Source: Maribacter sp. (lineage in GTDB: Bacteria; Bacteroidota; Bacteroidia; Flavobacteriales; Flavobacteriaceae). From it: DNA of 39,873 nt. The position numbers and the translations under genes were made by a program. The notes beneath the pieces were generated by a model. It was not told the origin of the DNA. It saw only the letters and a list, made by a program, of their open reading frames with translations, and searched no databases. This document shows, in pieces, positions 26,456 through 34,569 of this stretch. Where the stretch lies: the NCBI GenBank assembly GCA_020629285.1, contig JAHDDP010000030.1, forward strand, positions 1 to 39,873, read 5' to 3'. Position 1 is the first letter of the stretch. Each line of letters starts with the position of its first letter.

Positions 26456-26625
26456 GAATTGCCTTGAAAACAACAAACCAACTGACCAGTCTGTTTTTTA
26501 CTGGTAAAATGAGTTGAGAATTCTTGAGACAAACGACAGCATTCGCCATTACATCGATGAAATGCAAAGCGATTGCAATTAAATGGGTGTTTTAGGGAGT
26601 AAACAGACCAAGTGGTTTGTTTTTT
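26456..26625. repeat. R-family intergenic repeat, copy R2
   Basis: The 170-bp copy starts GAATTGCCTTGAAAAC. Its left palindrome has inner arms ACCAGT and ACTGGT, and its right palindrome has arms AAACAGACCA and TGGTTTGTTT around AG. The first 55 bp are nearly identical to R4. It occupies the 508-bp gap 26182-26689 upstream of the GH71/99-like gene; the remaining gap has no gene. Confidence 0.85.
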
Positions 26626-26689
26626 AAATGTAAAAAGCAGCTGTTTTAAAAAAAAATTTGCTGTTCTTTTGACAGAATTACGGCTATGT

Positions 26690-27278
26690 TTATGGGACTA
26701 AGGCAATGTCTTGCCAATCATGTATGATTTTAAAATTGTCTTTGTAAAAAGTAAAAAAATGACCACCACCATTTTGTGGTTGGTCGTATTGTCTTGATAT
26801 TTTTTTACTTGCTAAAAAGCAGAATAGTAATGTTCCAACTCCGCCATGAGCGACCACTGCAATATCACCAGAACTCTTATCATTTGAAATTATATATTTT
26901 ATTGCGGAAACAATTCTGTTTTGAGCGTCAATAGCTTTTTCCCAGCCTCTAATCGATTCATTTGGGTTTGCAAAGAAATTGTTGACTGTGGTCTGAAATT
27001 CTTCTTCAAAAAGAAACCCAGTAGATGATCTGTCGTTTTCTTTTAAAGATTCGATCTTTTTTAATTCAATGCCTAAATGATTAGATAATATGAGTCCGCC
27101 GTCAATTGCTTTTTGCTCGTAACTAGAATAAACTGCTGTAATATTCTTTGTTTCAGTATTCGAGTTAAACAATTTGTGACGTTGTTTTCCCTTTTTCGAT
27201 AAACCCCAATCAGGTACGAGTTTGTTTTGGGTCAACTACAACATTTGCATGTGTTATAAAGAAAATTTTCTTCAGCAT
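26690..27278 (-). pseudogene. Histidine phosphatase family protein, frameshifted near its N-terminus
   Basis: The 3' frame encodes the body of a phosphoglycerate-mutase-like histidine phosphatase: LVPDWGLSKKGKQRHKLF, AVYSSYEQKAIDGG, LKENDRSSTGFL, GWEKAIDAQNRIV and DIAVVAHGGVGTLL (second catalytic His). That frame has no ATG and begins after a stop. The missing N-terminus lies in another frame from ATG 27276-27278: MLKKIFFITHANVVVDP, where ITHAN replaces the usual RHG core. The frames join if the four-T run at 27225-27228 (AAAA on the coding strand) had three bases, giving DPNKLVPDWG. It is either a true frameshift mutation or a sequencing error. Intact length would be about 195 residues. Confidence 0.8.
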
Positions 27279-27413
27279 TAATGAATTGTAAGGCGCGTTA
27301 GTATGCGAAGCTTAAGCTTTAAATAGTACAAAGTTTAATACAGACCCTAAAAGTTCGATGTTATAATCTATGTACCTAGAAGGGTATTTTATAAGATTTT
27401 AAAAAAATTGCAC

Positions 27414-28370
27414 CTACTCAGCTGTTAGTTTAATATTCCTTGGTTTTAAGTTTTTTAGAAAGAATTCGGTATATAAACGACTTCCTTTTTCATTTAAATG
27501 GTTATAATCTACAAATAAAGATTCTTGCCAGGTTTTGTCTAATGAATTAACAAAAATTGCATCATTATCAAGTAGTATATTCTCTATTTTAGAAGTGTGA
27601 TTATTTAATATTGCTAATTCTTGTTTACTTAATTTTGAATAATACATCTCTCTAAATGGACTTTGAACAAAAATTAGTTTCATGCTATTCGAAGAACAAA
27701 GCTTAGAAATACTATCTAAGTAAGTATATTGAATTAAATCTATTTCCTCGTTAATTAATTTTTCACCTTTCCACCTTTTATCATTAATTTGAAAATTTGA
27801 TAGAGGATAATTTACACCACCATAGGTATCGAATTTCAATGATTGGTACATCGTGTTACTATTTTTGTACAAACCTAACAAACGAGAATCTAAAATTAAT
27901 TGACTTAAGTTGCTGTTTTTTAGGTATTTAATTAAGTTGTTGCCTAAAAGGTATTCTTCTGTGTAATTGAACTTAATTGTTTGATATGAAGCTTGAAAAT
28001 CACCAAAATTACTTGAGATTACAACTGTTTCTGGATGATATTTTTTTGAGTAAATTTTTAATAAATTAAATGTTTCTTCCATATTTAATCCCCAAGAAGA
28101 TGCGTTTAAATATTGTTGATTACCATATGTTTTTGCTATTACGTTCGAATTTATATTGTTTAAACTCATTGATGAACCAATAGCAAGAATATCAACATTT
28201 TCTTTAGAGAACTTATTCTTTATATATAATGCCTTGGCATTGAAAGATATACTATTTGAAACATTTGGAGGTGGGAAAGAATAATATTGAAACCAACAAA
28301 ATAAAAATACTAGTAATAAACCGGTAAATACTCCAAAAAACATGAGTAATTTTTTAATAAAACTTTTCAT
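27414..28370 (-). CDS. SGNH-hydrolase-like membrane-anchored protein, probable acyl-transfer partner of MBOAT
   Basis: This protein of about 318 residues has one N-terminal membrane segment (LLMFFGVFTGLLLVFLFCWF) and a periplasmic SGNH-like domain. The nucleophile block is DILAIGSSMSLNNINS (60-75) and the terminal Asp-His block is VDYNHLNEKGSRLYTEFF. Proteins of this type complete O-acetylation of exported polysaccharides together with MBOAT acyltransferases. The frame is open further upstream, inside the MBOAT gene, but ATG 28370 (MKSFIKKLLMFFG) is preferred: it starts 4 bp after the MBOAT stop and places the hydrophobic segment at the N-terminus. Confidence 0.82.
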   Translation of the reverse strand: MKSFIKKLLMFFGVFTGLLLVFLFCWFQYYSFPPPNVSNSISFNAKALYIKNKFSKENVDILAIGSSMSLNNINSNVIAKTYGNQQYLNASSWGLNMEETFNLLKIYSKKYHPETVVISSNFGDFQASYQTIKFNYTEEYLLGNNLIKYLKNSNLSQLILDSRLLGLYKNSNTMYQSLKFDTYGGVNYPLSNFQINDKRWKGEKLINEEIDLIQYTYLDSISKLCSSNSMKLIFVQSPFREMYYSKLSKQELAILNNHTSKIENILLDNDAIFVNSLDKTWQESLFVDYNHLNEKGSRLYTEFFLKNLKPRNIKLTAE

Positions 28371-28374
28371 ACTA

Positions 28375-29823
28375 TTAAAATTGAAAGTAAATAAATTGTT
28401 GTTCTTTACCAGCAAACCAAAAGATTGCAATTATTATCGCGTAATACATAATATATCTTAATGGGCGTTTCCATTTTAAACCTAAATTGTCTAGAGCGTA
28501 TTGTCCATCTCGTCCAATCCATTCAATTAAAGTAAAAACCATTACAAGAAGTATCGTGATCAAAGCGCCCGTAGTATTCTCAAATTCTGGAATAGTTAAG
28601 AGTGAAGCAGAAAAAATTTCGGAAATATAACTTACTGCATGATTAATATTATTTGCTCTAAAAAATATCCAAGAAAGAACGGTCAAACTAAAAGTTAGTA
28701 ACATATATGAAAGTTCTTTTATGTTTGGAAAATTTCGTCCTAGAGCAACAGTCTCTATATTATTGCGGTTATTTTTAGTTAATAATAGTGGTAAAAAGTA
28801 AATAGCGTTTAAAGCTCCCCATACTATAAAAGTCCAGTTTGCACCATGCCAAAATCCGCTAACGATAAATATGATAAATGTATTTCGAATTTTCATCCAT
28901 GTTCCACCGCGGCTACCACCTAATGGAATGTATAGATAATCTCTAAACCATGTAGATAGTGAAATGTGCCATCGTCTCCAAAATTCTGCAATATCTCTTG
29001 AAAAGTAAGGAAAGTTAAAGTTTCTCATTAAGTCAAAACCAAAAAGGCGTGAAGTTCCTATAGCTATATCTGAATAACCTGAGAAGTCACAATAAATTTG
29101 GAAAGTAAAGAATAATGCGCCCAATACATGTGTACTTCCAGAATACTCTATAGAATCATTGAATATTAGGTTTGCATATATAGCACAATTGTCGGCTATG
29201 ACTACTTTTTTAAATAGGCCCCATAAAATTTGCCGTGCACCATCCACAGCCTTTACATAATCAAAAGATCTCTTTTTGTAAAATTGTGGTAGTAAATGTG
29301 TTGCTCGTTCTATTGGACCGGCAACTAACTGAGGAAAAAAGCTTACAAATGCTGAAAACGCAATGAAATCTTTGGTTGGTGCTAGTTTTCCTTTATAAAC
29401 ATCAATTGTATAGCTCAATGTTTGAAAAGTATAAAAGCTTATTCCTACCGGTAAAATTATATTAAGCGAATTTGATTTTATTTCGGTTCCAAAAAATGAA
29501 AAGGCTGTTATAAAATTATCCAAGAAAAAATTATAGTATTTAAAGAACCCTAGAAAACCGAGGTTGACTAAAATACTTGTCCAAAGTAAAACTTTCCTTT
29601 TAATTTCATTTTGTTCTACTCTTAGTTTTCTGCCAATTAAATAGTCAACAATGGTACTGAATAATATTAGGGATAGAAATCGCCAGTCCCACCAACCATA
29701 AAACAAATAACTTGCTGCAACGATTAAAAAGTTTTGTAGTCTTAAATTCTTATTGGTTACAAACCAATAAAGTATAAAAACTATTGGTAAGAATATTGCA
29801 AAATCAATCGAGTTAAAAAACAT
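28375..29823 (-). CDS. MBOAT family O-acyltransferase (AlgI/DltB-like)
   Basis: This 482-residue multi-pass inner-membrane acyltransferase moves acetyl groups toward the periplasm for polysaccharide modification. Family landmarks are FLPIVFILYWFV at the start, NIILPVGISFYTFQTLSYTIDVY (121-143), FFPQLVAGPIER (162-172), FQIYCDFSGYSDIAIG (241-256), FWRRWHISLSTWFRDY (281-296) with H286, and VSGFWHGANWTFIVWG (321-336) with the conserved catalytic H326. It forms a two-gene operon with the SGNH protein. No polysaccharide synthesis genes are adjacent, so the acceptor is unknown. Confidence 0.95.
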   Translation of the reverse strand: MFFNSIDFAIFLPIVFILYWFVTNKNLRLQNFLIVAASYLFYGWWDWRFLSLILFSTIVDYLIGRKLRVEQNEIKRKVLLWTSILVNLGFLGFFKYYNFFLDNFITAFSFFGTEIKSNSLNIILPVGISFYTFQTLSYTIDVYKGKLAPTKDFIAFSAFVSFFPQLVAGPIERATHLLPQFYKKRSFDYVKAVDGARQILWGLFKKVVIADNCAIYANLIFNDSIEYSGSTHVLGALFFTFQIYCDFSGYSDIAIGTSRLFGFDLMRNFNFPYFSRDIAEFWRRWHISLSTWFRDYLYIPLGGSRGGTWMKIRNTFIIFIVSGFWHGANWTFIVWGALNAIYFLPLLLTKNNRNNIETVALGRNFPNIKELSYMLLTFSLTVLSWIFFRANNINHAVSYISEIFSASLLTIPEFENTTGALITILLVMVFTLIEWIGRDGQYALDNLGLKWKRPLRYIMYYAIIIAIFWFAGKEQQFIYFQF

Positions 29824-30520
29824 GAATTCGTTCTATTTTTTAAAATTTATACCTGTTACCGAGTGTTCAATTTATAACATCCAAAAATAAGGCTAAACTT
29901 TAACATATTTTTTAAAATGTAAATTGATGCCTAAAATTGACTGTTGTAGAAACTAAAGGCAAATTTGATGCTTCAACTTTATTACGTTTATTTTAAAGAT
30001 ATCTTAGACTGTTGCCTATGCAAACATTATAATATACTATATGGGTTGTTCCCTTAATTATTACAATCTTTTATAGAAATCTGCTATGATATTTGAGCTT
30101 TCAAAATTTTTGGAGTACGCATAGTAACTAAAATAGTATACAGATCAAATGTTTCCATTTTGCACTTGGTTATGTTAATCTCACTGAACTGTTCAAGTAA
30201 CGATTGTTCGTTTATAATTTCATAGTTCTTCATAATGTCTTGTACATATAAACTATCGGAATCATTAGTATTGGGCGTTTAAATTAGACTAGAATAATTA
30301 AAGCCTATGCCATTAGCAATGCTGTATTTTTGTTCCACTTAAAATAAGCTGAACCAAATCTTTAAAACATGAATTTTCTTAGAATTGATATGTTCAGTGA
30401 GGTTGTCTTTTTAAACGTCTTTCTTTAATTAAAGACAATTTTACATAAATTATTAACTATATATAACCTTAGATTTTTAATAATGTATATACTGCTAATT
30501 TAGACTAGCCACCAATGCAT
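29824..30520. other. Intergenic stretch left of R3
   Basis: This AT-rich stretch lies upstream of the MBOAT gene. The only coding-like signal is the fragment at 30084-30278 (listed separately). A convincing promoter could not be placed. Confidence 0.5.
30084..30278 (-). pseudogene. Possible gene remnant or small ORF
   Basis: A minus-strand frame of 64 codons opens after a stop. It includes SLYVQDIMKNYEIINEQ, then FSEINITKCKMETFDLYTIL, then TMRTPKILKAQIS and a TAG. Its composition looks protein-like. From ATG 30231-30233 it would encode 49 residues. No family is recognised. It could be the decayed 3' end of a longer gene. Confidence 0.3.
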
Positions 30521-30643
30521 CATTAAAGATTATACCTATAATTAGCATCTCTTATTTTAGTAATAAAAACTTTAATTAATTAAAATTATATAGAATAAAA
30601 TAGTTCTTTTTGAAACTCTTTAGGGATTTTACGTAAAGTTAAA

Positions 30644-30793
30644 AAACAGACCAACTAGTCTGTTTTTCAATTTAAATCTAAGTTAGAAATTGCTTAAACC
30701 TACTGTTGTAATTTAAATTACATCGATGAAATGCAAAGATTACGAAGTTAAAAGGGTGTTTAAAGTACCAAACAAACCAAGTGGTTTGTTTGG
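30644..30793. repeat. R-family intergenic repeat, copy R3
   Basis: The 150-bp copy has the cleanest palindromes. The left one has near-perfect 11-bp arms beginning AAACAGACC and ending GTCTGTTT. The right one has perfect 12-bp arms CCAAACAAACCA and TGGTTTGTTTGG around AG. Its core is CATCGATGAAATGCAAAG, then TTACGAAGTTAAA. A 24-bp block to its left (30521-30544) also aligns to the left flank of R4 (35600-35623) at 20 of 24 positions, and the right flank to 30905 recalls the hairpin beside R1. It lies in the gene-poor gap 29824-31020. Confidence 0.85.
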
Positions 30794-31020
30794 TAGTATT
30801 GAAAAGAGAGGTTAGAATGATCTATTTCTTACTATCCGTTAAAAATTTAAGGAGATTTACCGTTTATGTTTGTGCTCGCAGACACGTAAAAAGCAAATCT
30901 TTCATTTGAACCTATATCCTTTGTTGCTATTAGTGTTACAGTAAGATTTTAATAAAATAAAATGCACGGCGAATATCTATTTATGGTAGGTGATGATATA
31001 ACTAATGTTTCGAGTTATCA

Positions 31021-31683
31021 TTAAGCCAAGCCGTAGTAAATGCAAATCAACGATATGGTATCAAAAAAACCATGTACAGCAATTACAAACCACAAATCGT
31101 ATTTGCGTAAGTAGAATATCAACGCCATGAGGCCTCCAACGGTACCTGCAACAATTTGCCCGGTAATGCCTTGGTAACTATGCATAAAACCAAAAAAACA
31201 AGCTAACAAGACAATATTAAGAATAATACTGAATTTACTTTCTCCGAAGAATTTTACAAATTGTCTCATAAAATAACCACGAAAAATAATTTCTTCTCCA
31301 AACCCAGCATTAGCCCATACGATTAATAAGGCAACAAAGCATGCGGAAAAATTTCCTTCCAATTCTTTAAAACTTGAATAATCTATCGGAACTCCCGTGA
31401 GCTTTGTAATGCCAGGAACTAATAAAAAGACATAAAATGTAAAGAGACCTACTGCGACTAATGGCGCTAGTACGAAGATGTTTTTGACTGTAAACTTTTC
31501 TCGTTGAAAGCCTAGCGCTGAAAATGGTTTTCCCTTGTACTCTATATAATTTGATAAGATGATAATTATAGAAACAACGATGTTTGTTATATAACTTAAA
31601 TTAAGTGGTCCGAACCAAATAAAGCAGATGACTGCAACGGTAATTAATGGAATTAAGGTTTGTCGTAAGGTAACTTTGTTCAT
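31021..31683 (-). CDS. CPBP-family intramembrane metalloprotease
   Basis: This 220-residue multi-pass membrane protein carries the CPBP (Abi/CAAX-like) active site: EE-x3-R at E130, E131 and R135 (GFGEEIIFRGYF), H168 in FFGFMHSYQG, and H204 with D208 in IAVHGFFDT. Members range from prenyl-protein processing to peptide or bacteriocin self-immunity. It lies 135 bp downstream of a LytTR regulator on the same strand. Its upstream region contains a TACTGAATGGTA block resembling the palindrome before the regulator gene, suggesting joint control. Confidence 0.92.
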   Translation of the reverse strand: MNKVTLRQTLIPLITVAVICFIWFGPLNLSYITNIVVSIIIILSNYIEYKGKPFSALGFQREKFTVKNIFVLAPLVAVGLFTFYVFLLVPGITKLTGVPIDYSSFKELEGNFSACFVALLIVWANAGFGEEIIFRGYFMRQFVKFFGESKFSIILNIVLLACFFGFMHSYQGITGQIVAGTVGGLMALIFYLRKYDLWFVIAVHGFFDTISLICIYYGLA

Positions 31684-31754
31684 TATTTTAGGTTTTAAAT
31701 TCTAAGCGAATTAATGAACAAAAACGCTGAAACCCCTTTTAAATACTTATGTTC

Positions 31755-31795
31755 TTACTGAATGGTAGTAAATTAATAACTGAATAGTCGGTAAT
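31755..31795 (-). promoter_or_regulatory. Possible LytTR-type site upstream of the CPBP gene
   Basis: TTACT and AGTAA arms (31755-31759 and 31767-31771) flank GAATGGT. A second related block, AACTGAATAGTCGGTAA, follows at 31779-31795. The first shares TAC(C/T)GAATGGTA with the palindrome before the LytTR gene at 32667. Confidence 0.4.
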
Positions 31796-31818
31796 TTTTA
31801 TTGAAACCAATTCATAAA

Positions 31819-32634
31819 TTACTTTCGCTTGTAGCGACTGATATTTATTTCTTTAATAGCATCGTTTTCAATAGTAGCTTTTAATTGAATACGTAATTTA
31901 CCATTCTCAATTTTTTCTATTTCTTCTACAGCATCTTTGTGAACGATAATTTGTCTATTGGCTCTATAAAACAATTGATTGTTTATTTTTTCTTCCAGCT
32001 CATTCAATATAAAATCGGTACTGATAGTTGTGCCATCATTTTTAACAGCAAATACAATTTTGTTTTCACTATAAAAGCATGCAATATTTTCATAAGCGAG
32101 TTTTGTAGTTTTTGCTCCACTTTCGATAGTTACAACAGCATCTTTTAAAGATGTCTTATATAAATGGTATACGTCTTGGGCATACGATAAGCCTATAAGA
32201 ACAAAACTCACTAGTAAGGTAATCAGCAAACCAATTAATAAATAATAGAACTCTATCTCACCGTCTACGACTAGACTAAAAATAAAATTTACAGGAATGT
32301 ACATGAGGGTTATATAAGCTAAGGTTGAAGCCATGAACCATATAATAGTTGTGATTTCAACTTTTTTAAAGAAATGCTTCCTCTTGCAATATTGAAAGTT
32401 AACCTCGGTTATAATGCCTATGAGAATACATAAAATAATAGACGCCAAAAAACCTTCAATTGGGAATCTATATACATCACTACCAGGAAAACTTTCTGGT
32501 GTCGCTAAATGATTTATGACCAAAGAGAAAATAATAAATATGGCAACTTTCTTAAACCAACGCCATGCAGAACTACTGATAAAAGTGTGCCAATCTGTTT
32601 TTAGGGTTTTTTTTGTTCGTTGTGCGGTGCTCAT
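31819..32634 (-). CDS. Membrane-anchored LytTR transcription regulator
   Basis: This 271-residue protein has four predicted membrane segments (VAIFIIFSLVINHLA, GFLASIILCILIGII, IWFMASTLAYITLMYIPV, YYLLIGLLITLLVSFVLIG) and a C-terminal LytTR DNA-binding domain at about 175-270 (IACFYSENKIVFAVKNDGTT, FILNELEEKINNQLFYRANRQIIVH). There is no receiver domain, so it is not a classical response regulator; membrane LytTR proteins of this kind are common in Bacteroidota. A perfect palindrome 33 bp upstream suggests autoregulation, and the CPBP gene downstream is a plausible target. Confidence 0.9.
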   Translation of the reverse strand: MSTAQRTKKTLKTDWHTFISSSAWRWFKKVAIFIIFSLVINHLATPESFPGSDVYRFPIEGFLASIILCILIGIITEVNFQYCKRKHFFKKVEITTIIWFMASTLAYITLMYIPVNFIFSLVVDGEIEFYYLLIGLLITLLVSFVLIGLSYAQDVYHLYKTSLKDAVVTIESGAKTTKLAYENIACFYSENKIVFAVKNDGTTISTDFILNELEEKINNQLFYRANRQIIVHKDAVEEIEKIENGKLRIQLKATIENDAIKEINISRYKRK

Positions 32635-32666
32635 TAATTAGTAGTTCTATTTTTTGGGCAGTGAAT

Positions 32667-32696
32667 CTATTTTTATACCGAATGGTATAAAAATAG
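32667..32696. promoter_or_regulatory. Perfect 13-bp palindrome upstream of the LytTR gene
   Basis: CTATTTTTATACC (32667-32679) and GGTATAAAAATAG (32684-32696) surround GAAT. It is 33 bp before the LytTR ATG. It is AT-rich and not followed by a T-run on the minus strand, so an operator is favoured over a terminator. Confidence 0.55.
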
Positions 32697-32748
32697 TAGC
32701 GGATTAATATGTGTTAACTCTTCATTTAAACACAGACCTTTATTGTAT

Positions 32749-33225
32749 TTACTTAATTCCGTTATATACATTCGGGTTATGTTTTTCCATATAAATTTCA
32801 GGATGAGGTATTTCCGTAAAACCAAATTTTTTATAAAGCCATTCAGCTGTGTCGGTTAATAAAATCCAGCGTCTTAATCCTTGAAGATTTGGGTGTTCCA
32901 TTATTTCGTTAATCAGCCATTTACTTAATCCCTTTCCTCTATGTTCTTTTAGAATATAAACATCTCCTAAATAAGCAATTGTCGAATAGTCTGAAATTAC
33001 TCTAGCAAAGCCAATTTGTTGGTCTTTGTAATAAAGTCCAAAATTTAAAGAGTTTTCAATTGATATTTTTAAAGTATTGATTGGTATTCTGTTAGCCCAA
33101 TCAGTTTCGTTTGCAAGAAATTTGTGAATACTCAAAATATCTAATTTATCCTTGTCAGTTGAAATGGTATAATCATTTCTATGTGTTTCTCTAATTTTCA
33201 ATTCAGTTTTCTTAATTAATGCCAC
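32749..33225 (-). CDS. GNAT family N-acetyltransferase
   Basis: This 158-residue GCN5-related acetyltransferase uses acetyl-CoA; its acceptor is unknown. Motif A is visible as LGDVYILKEHRGKGLSKWLI (R/Q-x-x-G-x-G/A type). The N-terminal region has IHKFLANETDWANRIP and the C-terminal region has TDTAEWLYKKFGFTEIP. Translation appears to begin at GTG 33225 (GCCAC on the plus strand), as no suitable ATG is present. It is a single gene, bounded on its 5' side by the degenerate S1 repeat. Confidence 0.9.
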   Translation of the reverse strand: MALIKKTELKIRETHRNDYTISTDKDKLDILSIHKFLANETDWANRIPINTLKISIENSLNFGLYYKDQQIGFARVISDYSTIAYLGDVYILKEHRGKGLSKWLINEIMEHPNLQGLRRWILLTDTAEWLYKKFGFTEIPHPEIYMEKHNPNVYNGIK

Positions 33226-33257
33226 GATTTACAAACTAAGCTAAAGGGTATTGTTTA

Positions 33258-33393
33258 GTTTTATTTTTTCTTGTCCAAAGCTAAATGTATTCCCGATAGC
33301 TATCGGGATTAGCGACTTTATAAACCTGCCTGCCTGCAGGTATACACAGACCTTTCGATTTTGACCTAAAGTCCGAATTACGTTGAGGTTTTA
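33258..33393. repeat. S1: degenerate S-family element with inserted palindromes
   Basis: The core TTTTATTTTTTCTTGTC, then AAAGCTAAAT, then TTAGCGACTTTATAAA, then TACACAGACCTTTCG matches S2 and S3. S1 contains an 18-bp perfect palindrome, TCCCGATAGCTATCGGGA (33291-33308), and an extra CCTGCCTGCCTGCAGG block (33325-33340) not seen in S2/S3. The TAAC/GTTA ends are not recognisable. It lies in the 282-bp gap 33226-33507, which holds no gene. Confidence 0.7.
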
Positions 33394-33507
33394 TTGTCAT
33401 TAGAAGCGGCACACTACAGTATGAACGTCTTTCCCTACTAGACATGCCCACTTAGGCAAACAATGTGAAAACTCAATAATAAAAATTAAACTAGCTAATA
33501 GTGGTCT

Positions 33508-34527
33508 TCAATTTAGATCTTTAATAGATTCACACAATTTATTCAAAAACTTTTGTGGTTCGTCTACATGAAATGAGATTGTTGTAAAATTATTTTTTAT
33601 GCCATATAGGCTATACAGAGTTTCAGTCTTTTTTAGAGTTAGGATTACATTATGACTTTCATGTTTGCCAAAAACGGAGAGTCTACTTGTCTTTTGAGGT
33701 GTATTTTTTGAAGAAAGTACAATACTTTTAATGTTGTTTAACTCTATAGAAGTTTCTTTCATTATGCCATATCTTAAATGAAGAATATCTTCTTCAAAAG
33801 AGATCGGTCTTTTAATAATAGATTTTAGGAAACCTAGAATTTGTAGTAATGTATAGATGCTTAAAAAGGTAATCAGCCAAGCTTTTGGATTGCCCTCTTG
33901 TTCCAATATATAATGAAAGACTGTAGTTTCTACGCCGATGACTAGCATAATGCCCATTAGTATTGAAGTAGATGTGCTTTTTTTATGGATTGAAAATTCA
34001 CCATTTTTAAGTGGTCGGCGTTTCCAATTTATAATTCCGTAGTACACTACTGTAATTTCTGTAGCAATTATTCTAGCCATAAAAATAGGTAGAAGGTCTT
34101 GAGAAATTGTCTTTACAGTCGTATAAAAATCTATAGTATTGTCTCTATTTTTCTTATAGTTTAGTCGTGCCTTTCGAAGGTTTATTAAAATATATAAAAG
34201 AATCCCAACTTCTAAAATAGGCAACAGCCAAGTCCCTAATAATGGCAATACGGTCTGATTTTCTGTGGGTATTATTTTGAAACAGATAAAAAGACCAATA
34301 ATAAAAGCTAGAACAACAGTGTTCTTTGGAACTTCCTTTTTTCGAATTAAAAAGAAATAAATTAATGGAACGGTTAGTATTAAATCTATGGTTATCCCTA
34401 CAGAAATCAAACTAGGGTTTGCTACAAACTGAGTTGATTTTGAAAAAAAAATTAACACGCTTAAAAGTGCAAGTGGAATTAAGAAGGGTATAACTTGATT
34501 CTTAAAATCGATGTTTCTAATGTCCAT
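33508..34527 (-). CDS. Integral membrane protein of unknown function
   Basis: This 339-residue protein has about eight predicted membrane segments (for example FLIPLALLSVLIFF, ILTVPLIYFFLI, TVVLAFIIGLFICF, LGTWLLPILEVGILLYILI, SILMGIMLVIGVETT, WLITFLSIYTLLQILGF). They are followed by a soluble C-terminal domain from about residue 245 (FEEDILHLRYGIMKETSIELNNIKSIVLS), whose alternation suggests a small PH-like beta domain. No family is recognised with confidence. It is a lone gene between S1 and the T element. Confidence 0.7.
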   Translation of the reverse strand: MDIRNIDFKNQVIPFLIPLALLSVLIFFSKSTQFVANPSLISVGITIDLILTVPLIYFFLIRKKEVPKNTVVLAFIIGLFICFKIIPTENQTVLPLLGTWLLPILEVGILLYILINLRKARLNYKKNRDNTIDFYTTVKTISQDLLPIFMARIIATEITVVYYGIINWKRRPLKNGEFSIHKKSTSTSILMGIMLVIGVETTVFHYILEQEGNPKAWLITFLSIYTLLQILGFLKSIIKRPISFEEDILHLRYGIMKETSIELNNIKSIVLSSKNTPQKTSRLSVFGKHESHNVILTLKKTETLYSLYGIKNNFTTISFHVDEPQKFLNKLCESIKDLN

Positions 34528-34569
34528 GGAGATATATTAAAATTATATTATTTTTCTTGAGCTTTAATG

